Source: Strigomonas culicis (taxonomy: Eukaryota; Euglenozoa; Kinetoplastea; Trypanosomatida; Trypanosomatidae). From it: a DNA stretch of 41,148 bases. The notes beneath the pieces were generated by a model. It was given only the letters and a program-made list of their open reading frames with translations. It was not told where the DNA came from and did not search any database. Every line of letters begins with the position of its first letter. Positions within the stretch are counted from its first letter, which is position 1. A program made the position numbers and the translations under genes. Below are positions 9,656-21,600 of this stretch, in pieces. The stretch is from assembly GCA_000482145.1 (NCBI GenBank), contig AUXH01000099.1, positions 1-41,148 on the forward strand, read 5' to 3'.

Positions 9656-9699
9656 CGCTCCTTTGTCTCTCCCCATCTCTCTCCGCTCCTTCGCTTGAG
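9656..9699 (+). promoter_or_regulatory. Probable trans-splice acceptor of the PIF1-like gene
   Basis: Dense C/T tract followed by AG at 9698-9699, about 20 bases before ATG 9719. Confidence 0.5.
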
Positions 9700-9718
9700 G
9701 TATTCCACTCGACCAATC

Positions 9719-12700
9719 ATGCTGCGCACGAGAGGGCTCGTTCTTTCCTCTTCGCGTGCCAGAGCCCTGCGACCGACGGCCGGGAGCTACCGCGGCATGG
9801 CGGCGCTGCTGCCCCTCCCCGCCGCACCGTTCTTCTTCATGCGCCGTCCGCGCGCTGCTGCGATGGCGGTCGGCGCGCTGCCGGGGCCGCTGTACGCTTC
9901 CGTGATGGCCAAGTCCTCTCCGAGTAAAAAGGCGGCGCCGGCGACGCCGCGGCGGCAAAAGGCACCGCCGGCCGCGAAGGGGGAGAGAGTGACGCGAGCG
10001 AAAGCGCCGGCACCGGCTGCGAAGAGGAAGCGCGCCAAGAGGGCCGCTGTTGCCGGATCGACGCCGCCGCCAGTGGCACAGGATCCACCCGACGACGACG
10101 CAGGACCACTCGATGGCACCGGTGCGGCGGCGACCACCGAGCCGAAGGCACCGCGCGCAGCCACGACAACGCGCGCCCCGAGCCCAGCCGCCTCTGCGGC
10201 GCCCGCGCCGGACCCGGTGCTGCTGGAGCCGGCGGCGGACGCGGATGACTTTCTGGCCGACGACGACGTCGAGTCCTTCATGCTGCTGCTGGAGCAGGAG
10301 GCGGCGCAGAAGGCACAGGGCGCGGCCGCGCGCGGCAAGGACAGGACTGCGGGACCCAGCGTCATCTACGACGCCGCCGGCGACCGCACGGTGGCGCCGC
10401 TGGAGGCGGCGGCCAGTGGCGAGGAGCGGCTGACGCCGGACCAGCAGGCGGCGCTGCACCTGGCGCTGGAGGGGCGGAACCTGTTCATCTCCGGCGGCGC
10501 CGGCACCGGCAAGTCGCTGCTGCTCCGCGAGATCATCCACCGGCTGCGCAAGAACAACAAGGGGTCCGTGTACGTCACGGCATCGACCGGTGTCGCGGCG
10601 CTCAACGTGCGGGGTATGACGCTGCACAGCTTCGCGAGCCTCGGCTACGGCGGCCTGCCCAAGGAGGAGCTGCTGAAGAAGGTGCGGCGCAGCCGGCGCG
10701 CGTGCGGCCGCATCGCCTACGCGAAGACGCTTGTGATCGACGAGATCAGCATGGTGGAGCCGGCGATCTTCGACGGCCTGGACTACGTCATGCGCACGCT
10801 GCGCAAGCGCATGGAGGAGCCGTTCGGTGGGGTGCAGATCATCCTCTGCGGCGACTTCCTTCAGCTGCCGCCCGTCGCGTCGGCGCGCGCGGAGGCGGCC
10901 CTCGGCACGTCCGCGCTCTTCGCGCCGACGGCGCCGAGCCGCTACTGCTTCCAGTCCGAGGCGTGGCGGGCACTGAACCCGACCCTCGCCATGCTGGTGC
11001 ACAAGCACCGGCAGAGCGGCGATGTGCAGTTCCAGAACGTGCTGGACGAGCTGCGCTTCGGCCTCCTCAGCGAACGCTCCGAGCGGCTGCTAGAGGCACG
11101 CGAGTGTGTGGGCGAGGAGGGCGCGGCGCCGGCCGCCCCCGGCGGCGTCCGCCAGCGCACGCTGAACTTTGAGGCGCTGCTGGCGGCGCCGCGCGCGGCG
11201 GCGGCGGCGGCCGACGGCGACGCGGCGGAGCGGCCGTACGTGCGGCTGTGCGCCACCAACCGTGAGGTGGACCGCGAGAACGCCCTGTACATGAGTCGGC
11301 TCGCGCCCGTGACGCCCGGCGGCGACGACGGCGGCGCCGCCGCCGCGGATGGCGACGCGGCGGTGGGCTATGCGGCGGACCCTCGCCTGCGCATCGCTCC
11401 GCCGCTGCATGTGTACCATGCCATGGACCAGCTCTACCGCGAGCCGTTCAACCCCCTCTACGAGAAGGGACATCCGCTGAGCGCCGCGGAGATGAAGGAA
11501 CACGCAAACAGCTTCTTTGCCTTCAAGCATGCCGGCAGCGCGAAGCCCAAGAAGGGTGCGAAGAAGCCCCAGATCCAGTTCGTCAACTTCAACGACTCCA
11601 AGCTGCCGACGAACCTGCCGCTGAAGGTGGGGGCGCGGGTGATGCTGCTGCACAATGTGTCCACGCGGCTCGGCCTGGTGAACGGCAGCGTCGGCATCGT
11701 CAGCGGCTTCCTCAACCCGCTGGAGATGATCGAGATGCTGATGCGGGTGCCGCCGGTGCGGGCCCGCCTGCACCGCCGCGCGCGGCAGAGCGGCGGCGCC
11801 GCGCCGAAGGTCGACGCGTACGGCGTCGCGGACGTCTACGAGGACGACCGGCGCCTGGCGGAGCTCATGCGGCGCGGCGGCATCCCCTCACTGAAAGATG
11901 CGCAGCGGTGCATCGACACGCACCTCGGCCAGTCGCTCTTCTGGCACATGCGCGGCCGCCTCGCCGAGCGCATGCGGCGCCCCGACGAGGTGTGCTACGC
12001 CGACGTGTACCCCGACGCGCACCTGGAGACGCTGCTGGCGCTCGTGCGGCTGCCCACGCTGGGGCGCGCGGCCGCGGCCCCCGCCGCGGAGGCCGAGGCC
12101 GCCGACGACGAGGACTTCCTGACCGCGCTGCTCGGCGAGGCGGCGCCGGCCGACGGCCGGCCGCACGCGCGCCAGCTCTTCCGCGGCGGCCTCACGCCGG
12201 AGAGCGCGGCGCGGCTGCGGCTCCCCATCGTGCGGCTGGAGGTGCCGCCCGCACTGGAGCTGCGCGGCGACGCCGCCGAGCAGGAGCAGGACGACGCGGG
12301 CCGCATCCACCTGGCGGCCGGCGCGCTGCCCACCCACGTGTACGCCTTCGTGTCGCCCGTCACGCAGCACTGGTACAGCGGGATGCAGGTCACGGCGTCG
12401 CGCGCGCAGCTGCCGCTGCGCCACGCGTGGGCGATCACGGTACATAAGTCGCAGGGCCTCACGCTCTCGTGGCTCGAGGTCGACATGAAGCGCTTTTTCG
12501 CGCCCGGCCAGGCCTACGTGGCGCTGAGCCGCGGCGTCGCGCTCGACCGCATACGCCTGCTCCACTACAACACCGCCTTCATACAGGCGTGTCCGGTGGC
12601 GACCAGTTTTTATCTGAACGAGTGCGGCATGAAGCTGCCGGCCACGGTGACGGCGCCGCCCGCCGCAGGGGAGGCACCGCCGCCGAACGCGCATAGACAG

Positions 12701-12775
12701 AGAAAACGAACCGCGCGGCGTCCAGGCGAGCCGCTGGTCGACAGCGACTCCGGACTGAAGCGTTTCGTTGTGTGA
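9719..12775 (+). CDS. PIF1: PIF1-family DNA helicase, probably mitochondrial
   Basis: A 1,018-residue superfamily 1B helicase. The N-terminus ([18 protein letters not shown]) is Arg/Ser-rich without acids, typical of a mitochondrial presequence, followed by a Lys/Ala/Pro-rich low-complexity region to about residue 235. Helicase motifs in order: Walker A GGAGTGKS at 259-266; [10 protein letters not shown] (Ia); Walker B with D341-E342 in [10 protein letters not shown]; a [10 protein letters not shown] motif (III); a TNREVDREN segment (IV); the PIF1-typical [11 protein letters not shown] and LVNGSVGIV; motif V in [11 protein letters not shown] beginning at 907; and motif VI YVALSRG at 933-939. 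All catalytic motifs look intact. Ala/Glu/Asp-rich insertions split the domain (about 11,080-11,240 and 12,060-12,170). Kinetoplastids carry several PIF1 paralogues, most of them mitochondrial and involved in kinetoplast DNA maintenance; which paralogue this is cannot be told here. ATG 9719 is chosen because the open upstream extension lacks an ATG. Confidence 0.93.
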   Translation: MLRTRGLVLSSSRARALRPTAGSYRGMAALLPLPAAPFFFMRRPRAAAMAVGALPGPLYASVMAKSSPSKKAAPATPRRQKAPPAAKGERVTRAKAPAPAAKRKRAKRAAVAGSTPPPVAQDPPDDDAGPLDGTGAAATTEPKAPRAATTTRAPSPAASAAPAPDPVLLEPAADADDFLADDDVESFMLLLEQEAAQKAQGAAARGKDRTAGPSVIYDAAGDRTVAPLEAAASGEERLTPDQQAALHLALEGRNLFISGGAGTGKSLLLREIIHRLRKNNKGSVYVTASTGVAALNVRGMTLHSFASLGYGGLPKEELLKKVRRSRRACGRIAYAKTLVIDEISMVEPAIFDGLDYVMRTLRKRMEEPFGGVQIILCGDFLQLPPVASARAEAALGTSALFAPTAPSRYCFQSEAWRALNPTLAMLVHKHRQSGDVQFQNVLDELRFGLLSERSERLLEARECVGEEGAAPAAPGGVRQRTLNFEALLAAPRAAAAAADGDAAERPYVRLCATNREVDRENALYMSRLAPVTPGGDDGGAAAADGDAAVGYAADPRLRIAPPLHVYHAMDQLYREPFNPLYEKGHPLSAAEMKEHANSFFAFKHAGSAKPKKGAKKPQIQFVNFNDSKLPTNLPLKVGARVMLLHNVSTRLGLVNGSVGIVSGFLNPLEMIEMLMRVPPVRARLHRRARQSGGAAPKVDAYGVADVYEDDRRLAELMRRGGIPSLKDAQRCIDTHLGQSLFWHMRGRLAERMRRPDEVCYADVYPDAHLETLLALVRLPTLGRAAAAPAAEAEAADDEDFLTALLGEAAPADGRPHARQLFRGGLTPESAARLRLPIVRLEVPPALELRGDAAEQEQDDAGRIHLAAGALPTHVYAFVSPVTQHWYSGMQVTASRAQLPLRHAWAITVHKSQGLTLSWLEVDMKRFFAPGQAYVALSRGVALDRIRLLHYNTAFIQACPVATSFYLNECGMKLPATVTAPPAAGEAPPPNAHRQRKRTARRPGEPLVDSDSGLKRFVV

Positions 12776-13441
12776 GGCGGAGCCGTCTCCGTACGAGCAT
12801 ACACCATCAGAGTCGACATAGATGCATTTTTTATTTCTTCTTTTTGCCCTTTTGTTCTCCGCATTATAATCCGCTGTCACTCTCTTCGTTCCCACCTATC
12901 ATTGCAAAAGAGGACCTCTTTGCGTTTGGAAATGATGGTAGGGATTATGTTAAACAGCTTTTTGTTTGCCTTGGGAAGGTCTACACCTCGATGATCTGTT
13001 TTTTTTTTCTTACTGTGTTCGTATCTGCACATAGCTTTTTCTTTCCTTCTTGAGACTCTTGCTACGTCCACGTTCCCTTGATGAATGATAGATCCCTTCA
13101 TTGTAATTCCCCCCGTCTCCACAGCTTTACCAAGCAGCTGCTGTTCTTTCTCTTGCCCTGTTACGTTATTTCTTCCCACTCCTTCTTTTTCTTTCGTTCC
13201 TCTATTTGTATTCTTAACACAATCAGTTTTTTTTGAACTGTTGTCTTTAAAGTTTGTAAGAAAAGAAAAAAAAAGGAAGCTCCCTCGCTACAGCAAATAC
13301 GAGTGAGTGTCAAACATAAAAAGCGGTCTACATCGAACTTATCGTCCACGTACTCTAGGTACACACCCTATTCCGGCGCATAACCGTTTTTCTTCTCTTT
13401 TTTTCTTCGTTTTTTCTATTCATACTTAATTCTGCCGCACT
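12776..13441. other. Intergenic spacer with several polypyrimidine tracts
   Basis: No gene seen. Several T-rich tracts occur (near 12825-12850, 12990-13015, 13180-13240, 13387-13420). The last lies directly before the kinase ATG without any AG. Confidence 0.6.
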
Positions 13442-14557
13442 ATGCACAAGAGCAACCAAGAGCTGTGCGTGCCGCAGATAGTGGGAGACTTCAAGGTGTA
13501 CAGCGTGAGCGGCACCTCCTTCGAGGTCCCGTCCAAGTACACACTTCTCAAGATCCTCGGCATGGGCGCCTACGGCATTGCCTGTAGCTGCCTGGACGGG
13601 GAGACAGGAGAGAAGGTGTCTATCAAGAAGTGCCGCGACATCTTTCGCGACGTGGAGGATGGGAAGCGTGTGCTGCGCGAGATTGACATGATGCGCTACT
13701 TCAATCACGAGAACCTGTTGAACGTCATCTCTATTCTACCTCCGCTGAAGCGTAGCTACTCGGAGTTCAAGGATGTGTACGTGGTGACCCCCCTCATGGA
13801 CGTAGACCTGAACGTGGTGCTGCGCTCGCGCCAGGTGCTGGAGGAGTCGCACATGCAGTACTTTGTGTATCAGATGCTGCGCGGCCTCAAGTACCTGCAC
13901 AGCGCCAACGTCGCCCACCGGGACCTCAAGCCGGCCAACCTGGTGACGAACATCTCGTGTGAGCTCAAGATCATCGACTTCGGCCTCAGCCGCAGCGTGG
14001 AGGTGCCCTTCTCCGACCTGACGGACTACGTCATTACGCGCTGGTACCGCCCGCCGGAGCTGCTGCTAGAGAACACCAAGTACACGACGGCGGTCGACAT
14101 CTGGTCGGTCGGCTGCATTTTTGCGGAGATGTACAACCGGAAGCCGCTCTTCCCCGGCCGCAACACGATGGACCAGCTGCGGCTCATCTCGCAGTACGTG
14201 GGCAAGCCGCCGGCCGGCATCGTCGAGCACCGCGAGGCGCTGGAGAAGCTGCGCGACCTGCCGGAGGGCCGGCTGAACATCCCCAAGCTGGTGCCGGGGC
14301 TCGCCAGCAGCGCGCAGGGCCAAGACTTCGTGGCGCAGATGCTCACCTTAGACCCCAGCAAGCGGCCCACCGCCGACCAGCTGCTCGCGCACCCCTTCCT
14401 GGCGCACCTGCACGACGAGAGCGATGAGCCCAACTGCACCAAGCCCTTCTTCTGGCCGTACGAGGGCACCAACATGGGCGTCCCGGAGCTGCGACGGGCT
14501 TTCTGGAAGGACATCGTCGAGTACAACCCCAGCTTGGCCGCACCCCACCAGCACTAG
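13442..14557 (+). CDS. Mitogen-activated protein kinase (TDY activation loop)
   Basis: A 371-residue Ser/Thr kinase of the CMGC/MAPK group. Visible features: glycine-rich loop GMGAYG, the ATP-anchoring lysine K62 in VSIKK (the usual VAIK alanine is serine), catalytic HRD with D161 in HRDLKPANL, DFG with D179 (IDFGLSRS), the dual-phosphorylation site T194-D195-Y196 followed by VITRWYRPPE, and a MAPK-type C-lobe with an insert region (NTMDQLRLISQYVG). TDY rather than TEY is common in kinetoplastid MAPKs. The text recalls the MPK2-like branch of Leishmania/Trypanosoma kinases, but I cannot settle orthology without an alignment. It starts at ATG 13442; the next in-frame ATG lies inside the glycine loop, so no later start is possible. 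Expected cytosolic or flagellar signalling role is from family knowledge only. Confidence 0.93.
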   Translation: MHKSNQELCVPQIVGDFKVYSVSGTSFEVPSKYTLLKILGMGAYGIACSCLDGETGEKVSIKKCRDIFRDVEDGKRVLREIDMMRYFNHENLLNVISILPPLKRSYSEFKDVYVVTPLMDVDLNVVLRSRQVLEESHMQYFVYQMLRGLKYLHSANVAHRDLKPANLVTNISCELKIIDFGLSRSVEVPFSDLTDYVITRWYRPPELLLENTKYTTAVDIWSVGCIFAEMYNRKPLFPGRNTMDQLRLISQYVGKPPAGIVEHREALEKLRDLPEGRLNIPKLVPGLASSAQGQDFVAQMLTLDPSKRPTADQLLAHPFLAHLHDESDEPNCTKPFFWPYEGTNMGVPELRRAFWKDIVEYNPSLAAPHQH

Positions 14558-14895
14558 GGAGACGTAGCGCGAGGTTTGTTTTTCACTTTCCATTTCTTCT
14601 CTTTTTATTTTTTTATTTATCATTTGTCATTTTTGTGTGTCTTGGGTGTCAACGAGTGACGCAATCATCACCACGAAAAGGTAATAAAGCAGAAACAAGC
14701 GAACAATACCCCCGAACAAACAATCACACACATTTTTATGTCAGACAAGTATTCTGCAGAACAATAACAGAAAAGAAAAATCATTTATATCATTCGGTAT
14801 ATACAATTTTTTTTTACATCGTATCCTGGTACGTTGTAAGAACTAAAAAAGAACAAAAACAAAAACAAAAAGCAATTGCAACTATAGTAATAATG

Positions 14896-14899
<4 letters not shown>

Positions 14900-14934
<35 letters not shown>
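14900..14934. repeat. CA dinucleotide microsatellite
   Basis: About 17 CA units in the spacer downstream of the kinase gene. Confidence 0.9.
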
Positions 14935-14936
<2 letters not shown>

Positions 14937-15514
14937 ATATGTGAATGTATAATGGTTTCGATGAAGAGCAGAATCAAAAAGAGAAAGTGTAAGAAAAACA
15001 CTCTTTTTTTTTCTGTTGCACGATCCTTTTTCTTTTTCTTTTCTCCAATGTATATACTCATACCATAACGCTTATTATACTGTGACTTCTTTCTAATATG
15101 ATGAAGAAGAAGAAAAAAACTATGTGATTTAATACGTATTAGGTGATATGTCTCATGCCTCAATCCGAGAGGGTGTATTGTATTTCGCCTTTGTTGTATG
15201 TACAGGGTTGGTTCTATCTTCTGCACACACTTTGTCTTTTTTTTTTTTCATTATATCTCTTCACATTTTTTTTTTAAGTAAAGATTACTAGATAAGAAGT
15301 ACTAGATATTACAGATAGTGCTTTCTCTTTTCTTTTTCTATTATTATATTCTAGTTTGCATTTTTTTTTTAAAGATCTTTTTTTGTCGTTTCGTTTTTAT
15401 CTCTCAATAGAAAGAATAATTACTTTGTCTTCGCTTGAAATCCTATAGAACATCTCATAGAAACAAAAAGAAATCATAACACACATTTCACTTCTTATCT
15501 TCGGGGGAAGGTAA

Positions 15515-15551
15515 GGGTTCGGTTTGTTTTGTTTTCTTTTTACCCTTTTAG
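15515..15551 (+). promoter_or_regulatory. Probable trans-splice acceptor of the giant protein gene
   Basis: A T-rich tract ends in TTTTAG with AG at 15550-15551. No ATG intervenes before 15660, giving a 5' UTR of about 108 bases. A second pyrimidine tract with AG at 15656-15657 would leave only two bases before ATG 15660 and could shift initiation to the in-frame ATG at 15693. Confidence 0.45.
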
Positions 15552-15659
15552 CTGAAGACTGAGACACACTTGTACTTTTTTTTTTCTTACATTCACTCTC
15601 ATAGCCGCAGCGAACAGAGAACGTACACTTCTTTTCTGTATCATTGCTTTCGCATAGGA

Positions 15660-18600
15660 ATGCCTTTGCTTAACGGTGAGGGTCCCTTCTCGATGAATCG
15701 AAGGTCTATAAAGCAGGTGACGACGTGGAGTAATACTAGTAGTTTTTCTATCGGCAGAAAATGGTCGCGGCTCGCGCTGTGGTGCATGCTGCTTCTCTGT
15801 CTCGTGGCCTGCGCGCCGCTGGTCGAGGGCACCATGACCTTCGCGCCCGCCAACGTGCAGCAGGCATCGCTGTACCAAACCATGCAGGTGACGCTGCAGA
15901 GCAACCCGCTGCAGAACGACGTGCCAATCACTTCCGGCGATCGTGTGAAGTTCGTGGTGGATAGCGGCTCGTCGACCACGTGCACGTACGACACTTCCAC
16001 CACGACGACGTTCAGCGTCACGTCGACGAGCGTGCAGGGCTACACCGGCACCATCACGGCGGCGGTCACGTCCACGAACTTCGCGGCGGGCAGTCAGTAC
16101 ATCATATGCTACATGTCGGTGCAGTACCTGAACAGCACGGTCATGCGGCGCTCCGCCGCCGTGCAGGGCGCAGACAACCTACTGGTGTGGCCGGCGGTCT
16201 ACTCCAGCTACACCATGTCCCCGGCGGCGCTCAGCGGCGGCCAGGGCCCGGCGCTGCTGTCGCTCACGGAGACGACGCAGACGAGCCGGACGGCGAACCG
16301 CGGCATCGGTGGCAGCTACACCATCTTCATGGTGCCCTGTTCGCTGGGCAACTGCACCAGCTGGGACAGTCTGACCACTGCGTGCGCGACGGTCGGCGCC
16401 GCGTCCAGCAGCACGAGTGGGCTCATCTCACTGAGCAGTCTGCAGGGCACCGGCACCACCACCGTTAGCGGCAACTTCACCGTGCCGTACGCACCGGACA
16501 CCACCGGGTACTTCGTGTGCGTCCCGTACTGCTACGACACGTCCTGCGGCACGTCGTCGGTCGCCATGTCCTACACAGTCGTCGCCGCCACGCCGGCCAA
16601 CATTGTCTTCTCGAGCGCCAACCCAGGCGTGTACACGCGCACCCCGACGAGCCCGCAGGCGCGCGAGCTGGGCTACATGTACTTCACGGGCACCAGCCTC
16701 TCCACGACGGATCAGGTGAAGGTGATCCGCAGCACGGACACGTGCACCTCCTCGACGGCGTCGCTGCTGAACAACGTGGAGATCGGCGCGCTGACGGAGA
16801 ACGGCACCACGCTGATGGCCTCCTTTTTCGCGCCCAGCCTCATCACCGCCACCATCACCGGCCGCGTGTGCTACTGGAGCGCGACGACGGCGCTGTGGTC
16901 GACCGCCTACCTCTCCGCGTCCAGCCAGACGGCGGACTTCACGATTGCGGTGATGCAGCCCACCGCCTACAGCGTCTCGCCGTCGTCGCCGACGGTCGGC
17001 ATGAAGCTCGTCGTCACGTTCACCGGGTCGGGGCTGGACGGGACGGCGGACACCGCCTTTCTGACGAGCGCGACGGACTCCGCAGCGTGTGACGTGACCA
17101 GCGGGACCGGTGTCTACGCGTGTACCATGGCCGGCAGCACCGCACCGACGTGTACCGTCGTCGTGAACCCGAGCAGCAATGAAGAGATGGACCTGACCGT
17201 GTGCTACCAGCGCTCGGGGCAGCTGAACTACGCGCAGGTGACCGACACGCTGCTGAGCCTCGGCGCGCGCAACCCGGTCTTCAGCATCTCGCCGTACCCC
17301 TTCCACGCGGGACAGGTCGCCACCGTCACGTTTACCGGCACCAGCCTTTCCTCGTCGGACTCCATCCAGATCATTCCGCCGGACGGCGTGTGCGGCACGT
17401 CGACGGCGCTCACCGACGTGACGGTGCTGGGCTCGACGGAGGTGACGGCGGGCACGACGTACCAGTACACCATTGTCGGCCAGGCCGCGGTGTGCGGCAT
17501 GCTCTGCTACTACAACCAGGGCACGGCGCTGTGGGCGGCGGTGCGGCCGCAGACCACCATCGCGGCCATCTCCGCCTCCTGCGGCGCTGACAACATGTAC
17601 GTCTCGCCCTATCTGGTGCGGTACGCCTTTACGCAGCTGCCCAGCGCGGCGACGCCGACCGTGGCAGAGACGGTGCGCCTGACGTTCAGCGCGGCGAGCG
17701 GCAGCACCTCGTACACGAGCCCCGTCGCGATGAAGCTGGTGCAAACAGCTGACAGCTGCACGGTGGCGCCGTGCTCTGGCCTCGTGGCGTGCCAGCAGGC
17801 GCAGGCGAGCACCGACTACGCGAGCGCCGTGAGCTCGAGCGTGGCGGTGCTGATGGTGGGCACGGCCAGCACGAACTACATCGTCTGCGCCCTCGCGGCC
17901 ACCGGCAGCACCTACATCCCTGTGCTGCCCAGCAGTGCCACGTCCAGCACGTCCACGGGCTACGGCTTCACGAGCGGGGCGAGTCAGGTGGCGATAAGCG
18001 CGCACACGCCGTCCACGTGGCGCGTGGCGCTCGCGACGCTGACGGCCACCTTCACCGGCAGCGCGGTGAACGTCAGCACGGACGCCGTCTACGCGGTGGC
18101 CAGCACGACCCTCTACTACTATAACGCGACGGCGGCGCTGCGGGTGTGTCCGCTGGCGACGACCGTGCCGACGACCATGTTGACCTCCACCGCGGTGACG
18201 GACAGCTCGACGAACACAGCTGTGATGTTTAGCTTCACCGGCGCGAACAGCCGCACATCGGGGGATGTGACCTTCTTCTGCTACGTGTGGTATGGCGGCT
18301 CCACAGCGGCGCGTGCCAGCTACGCCGGCACGCTGACGTTCAGTGAGGCGGTGCCGAATTCCATCGCGTGGGACAACAAGCCCAGCGCCGGCTACCGTGC
18401 GACGGACGCGGTCAACGCCACCATCTCGACCAGCGCGTCGTCCCTGTCGCCGACGGCGGACAGCGTCTTCTTCTATCAGTTCCGGAGCTCTTCCTACCAG
18501 ACGGGCACGTGCTACTGCGACGCGACGGCCTGCGCGAGCGGCACGAAGGTGCAGTACACGGTGCAGACCCTCACGAGCTCCACCGCCGTGTCCGGCGCCG

Positions 18601-21600
18601 TGGTATACAGCAATGCGTATGGCTTCGACAACTACGACTACGATGCTGTCTACGTGGTCTGCTACACCTCCTCGGCGGCCTCCGGCACGACGTATCTCGA
18701 TACGATCACCGTGGGCATGGCCGATCCAACGTACTATTCCGTGTCCGGCACGCTGCAGGTCGGCGTGCCCTTCACCGTAGCCGCGGTGCGCCGCTGCGTG
18801 ACCAGTGACTGCCCGGTGCTGAACGCCTCGGACTCCCTCATCATTATACTGAACAGCTCCCAGTGCGCGGATGTGACCGGGCTGGATGACACCACCGTGA
18901 CGGCGGTCGGAAGCGTGACGATCAGCTCGGGCGGCCTTCAGTACACGCAGCGGTTTGTGGTGGATGGGGAGGGCTACTACCGCGTGTGCTACAAGTCCTA
19001 CGTGCGCGGGTCCTCGCAGTACAGCGAAATGGTCTACTCGGCCTCCTTCGTGCGCCAGCCCATCACGGTGGCGGCCGCCAACCCGTCCGCCTTCAGCGTC
19101 TCGCCGACGAGCCCCAGTGCGTGGGAGTTCCTCATCTTCTCACTCACATGTAGCGCGACGCTGTGTAGTGCGTGCACCACGCTGCGCATCGTCCCCGGCA
19201 CCCGCGCCTCGTGCTGGGCGACCGTCAGCGGCACCTACACGAGTACGAACTGCCTGACGACGACGTCGATCCAGTTCCCGGACCAGTACGTGGAGGCGGG
19301 CACCTACACGATTTGCTACGGCGCGGTTTCCCTCACCGCCCGGCGCCTTCCCGGCAGCTTCACGGTGCTCGCGGCGAACCCTTCCGCCTATGTGCCGACG
19401 CCCACCGCAAGCAACTTGGTGATCTATACAAACCAGGCCTCCAACTACAGTATCGCGATTACCGGCACGGGTCTGAGCGTCAGCGACTCCGTGTTCATGA
19501 TGCCGGAGAGTGGCTACACGTGTCACGACCTACGCACGGACAACGTGGTGGGAAACGGAACGATCCAGAGCTGGCTGGCGCCGAGCACCAACCCTTACGC
19601 GCTCGAGATCACCAGTAGCGGCGCGACGTGGGTCGTGTCCAACGCGCAGAAGCGCTTTGGCGCTGGCATGCTGTACGACAGCGACCTCTGCCCGGTGTCG
19701 GGCGGACCGTGCAACATGAAGCTGTGCTACCTGCGCAGCGGGATGTCGTGGGCACCCGTCAACATATCGGACGGCACCGTCATTCAGGTGGCCGCGTCGA
19801 ACCCGGCGAACATCACCTTCGACCGGTATCCGCTCGTTCTCAACATGTACACGATGGTGACCGTCGCGGGAGCCGGCCTGTCCACGACGGACGTGGTGTA
19901 CCTGCATGCCGACAGCTGCAGCGGCACGGCGGTGACGGCGCTCATTGGAGGGCCGTACGTGGATGCAGCAGGGAGCACGTACATGGCGGTGCTGCGCTTC
20001 AACGCGACGGCGGACGCGTACGTGGTGTGCTACTGGCAGGGCGCTACGGCAACGGAGATTGCAACCATCTACCTTCCCGGACAGAGCATATCCACCATCA
20101 CCATCTTGAACAACCCCCTGTACTACGTGTACCGTTCGACCAACTTTACGTCGCTGAGCTACGCCATCACGCAGTACGAGGAGATGATTGTGTCCGGCAG
20201 CTTCTCCACCGACGGCGGGACGCTGGAGACCATCACCTACGTCGAGCTGACCAACGCGACGGAGGAGTGCAGCTACGCAGACTTCTACAGCACCACCGGT
20301 ACGACCTCTCCCTTCTCGATTGTCACCAACTTCACGGCGGTGGCGTCCGTGTCGAACACGTACCAGGGGCGCCTCGTCGCGGACCCGAGCACCTACGTGC
20401 TGTGCATGTTTTCGAGCTACGGCCTGTTCCGCGTGACGGCCGCCCCCGCCGCGACGGACGCCGCCATCACGATCGGGTCGCCGTCGCCGTCCAGCTACAC
20501 GTCGCTGCCGGTGCGCCCCTTCGCCGGTCAGACCGTCAACGTCACCTTTGCGTTTGACAGCAGCACGAGCACGACGCTGATGAACGGCACGGTGCAGCTG
20601 ATCCAAGGCTCCTTGTACGAGTGCGGATTCCGTAACACGACCATTATTGCGGAGAGCACCGTGTCGAGCGTTGCCAGCGGCGCCAGCAGCGCCAGTCTCG
20701 CCATCCCATCGACACTGAACAGCGCGCTGATGAACGTGGGCCTGACGCTGTGCTTCGCGAAGGGTGGAGGCAGCTTTGCCACCGTGCCGCGCAGCAGCGC
20801 GATCGACCAGAACTTCTTCGTGATGGATCTCGTTCCCTCTCAGTGGGAGCAGGCGCCGGGGCAGGCGCAGGTGAAGGAGCCGCTGAACATCACGTTTCTC
20901 GGCAACGCGACGATCGACTCGACGTTTTTGACGGGGGGCGACTCTGCCTTTCTGGTGCTGCTGGGGTCGGACACGGACACGACGACGACGGTGCCGACGA
21001 CGGATACGTGCACCTCCGGCACGGCGGCCGTGTCCAGCGCTTCGGGCGAGATATCGCTCAGCGGCATCAACACGGTGTGGCAGATCCCGTCCAATCGGAT
21101 CCCATCGGTCGGCGTGTACGCGGTGTGCTATCTGGCGGTCAACAACAGCGCGGTGGTGTACGTGCCGAGTCCCGCCTACCTGACGGTGTACGCGCTGCAG
21201 TCGCCCACGGGCGCCTACACGAACAAGGGCGGTCGCAGTGTTTTGCAAGGGGAGCGTTTCTATCTCTTCTTTACGACGACGGATACGCTGAACTTACTCT
21301 TGGACGATGGCTCGCTCTCGGACGCCGATGCTTCTTCCCATGATTTGGTGCGCATCATGACGGATGAGGCATGCACGAGCCCGCTGAGCTCGTCGGTAGT
21401 GTCCGCCATCCCGACTAGCTTTGGGTACGCGACCTTGTCGGGCACGGACCCGTACCTCCACCTGCGTGTGCGTGCTGACGTGGGCCCGTACTACATTTGT
21501 ATGAAGCGAGCGAGCCGCCAGGCGTGGCAGACGTACTACAAGTACACGGTGGTGGGCGGGACGACGAACACGGCCGTCCTCACCGTGACGCAAGCGCCGG

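Larger units (their letters stand above)
9396..9718. other. Short spacer with AAT/CAT repeat
   Basis: Contains a triplet-based repeat (about 9477-9540) and then a pyrimidine-rich leader. No gene seen. Confidence 0.7.
14558..15659. other. 1.1 kb AT-rich spacer before the giant gene
   Basis: No gene recognised. Holds a CA microsatellite and many T-rich runs. Two acceptor candidates for the giant gene sit at its end (AG at 15550-15551 and at 15656-15657). Confidence 0.6.

Noticed and set aside
9542..11008. Minus-strand open frame opposite the helicase
   Set aside because: Shadow of the PIF1 gene; no motifs and Arg/Gly/His-rich.
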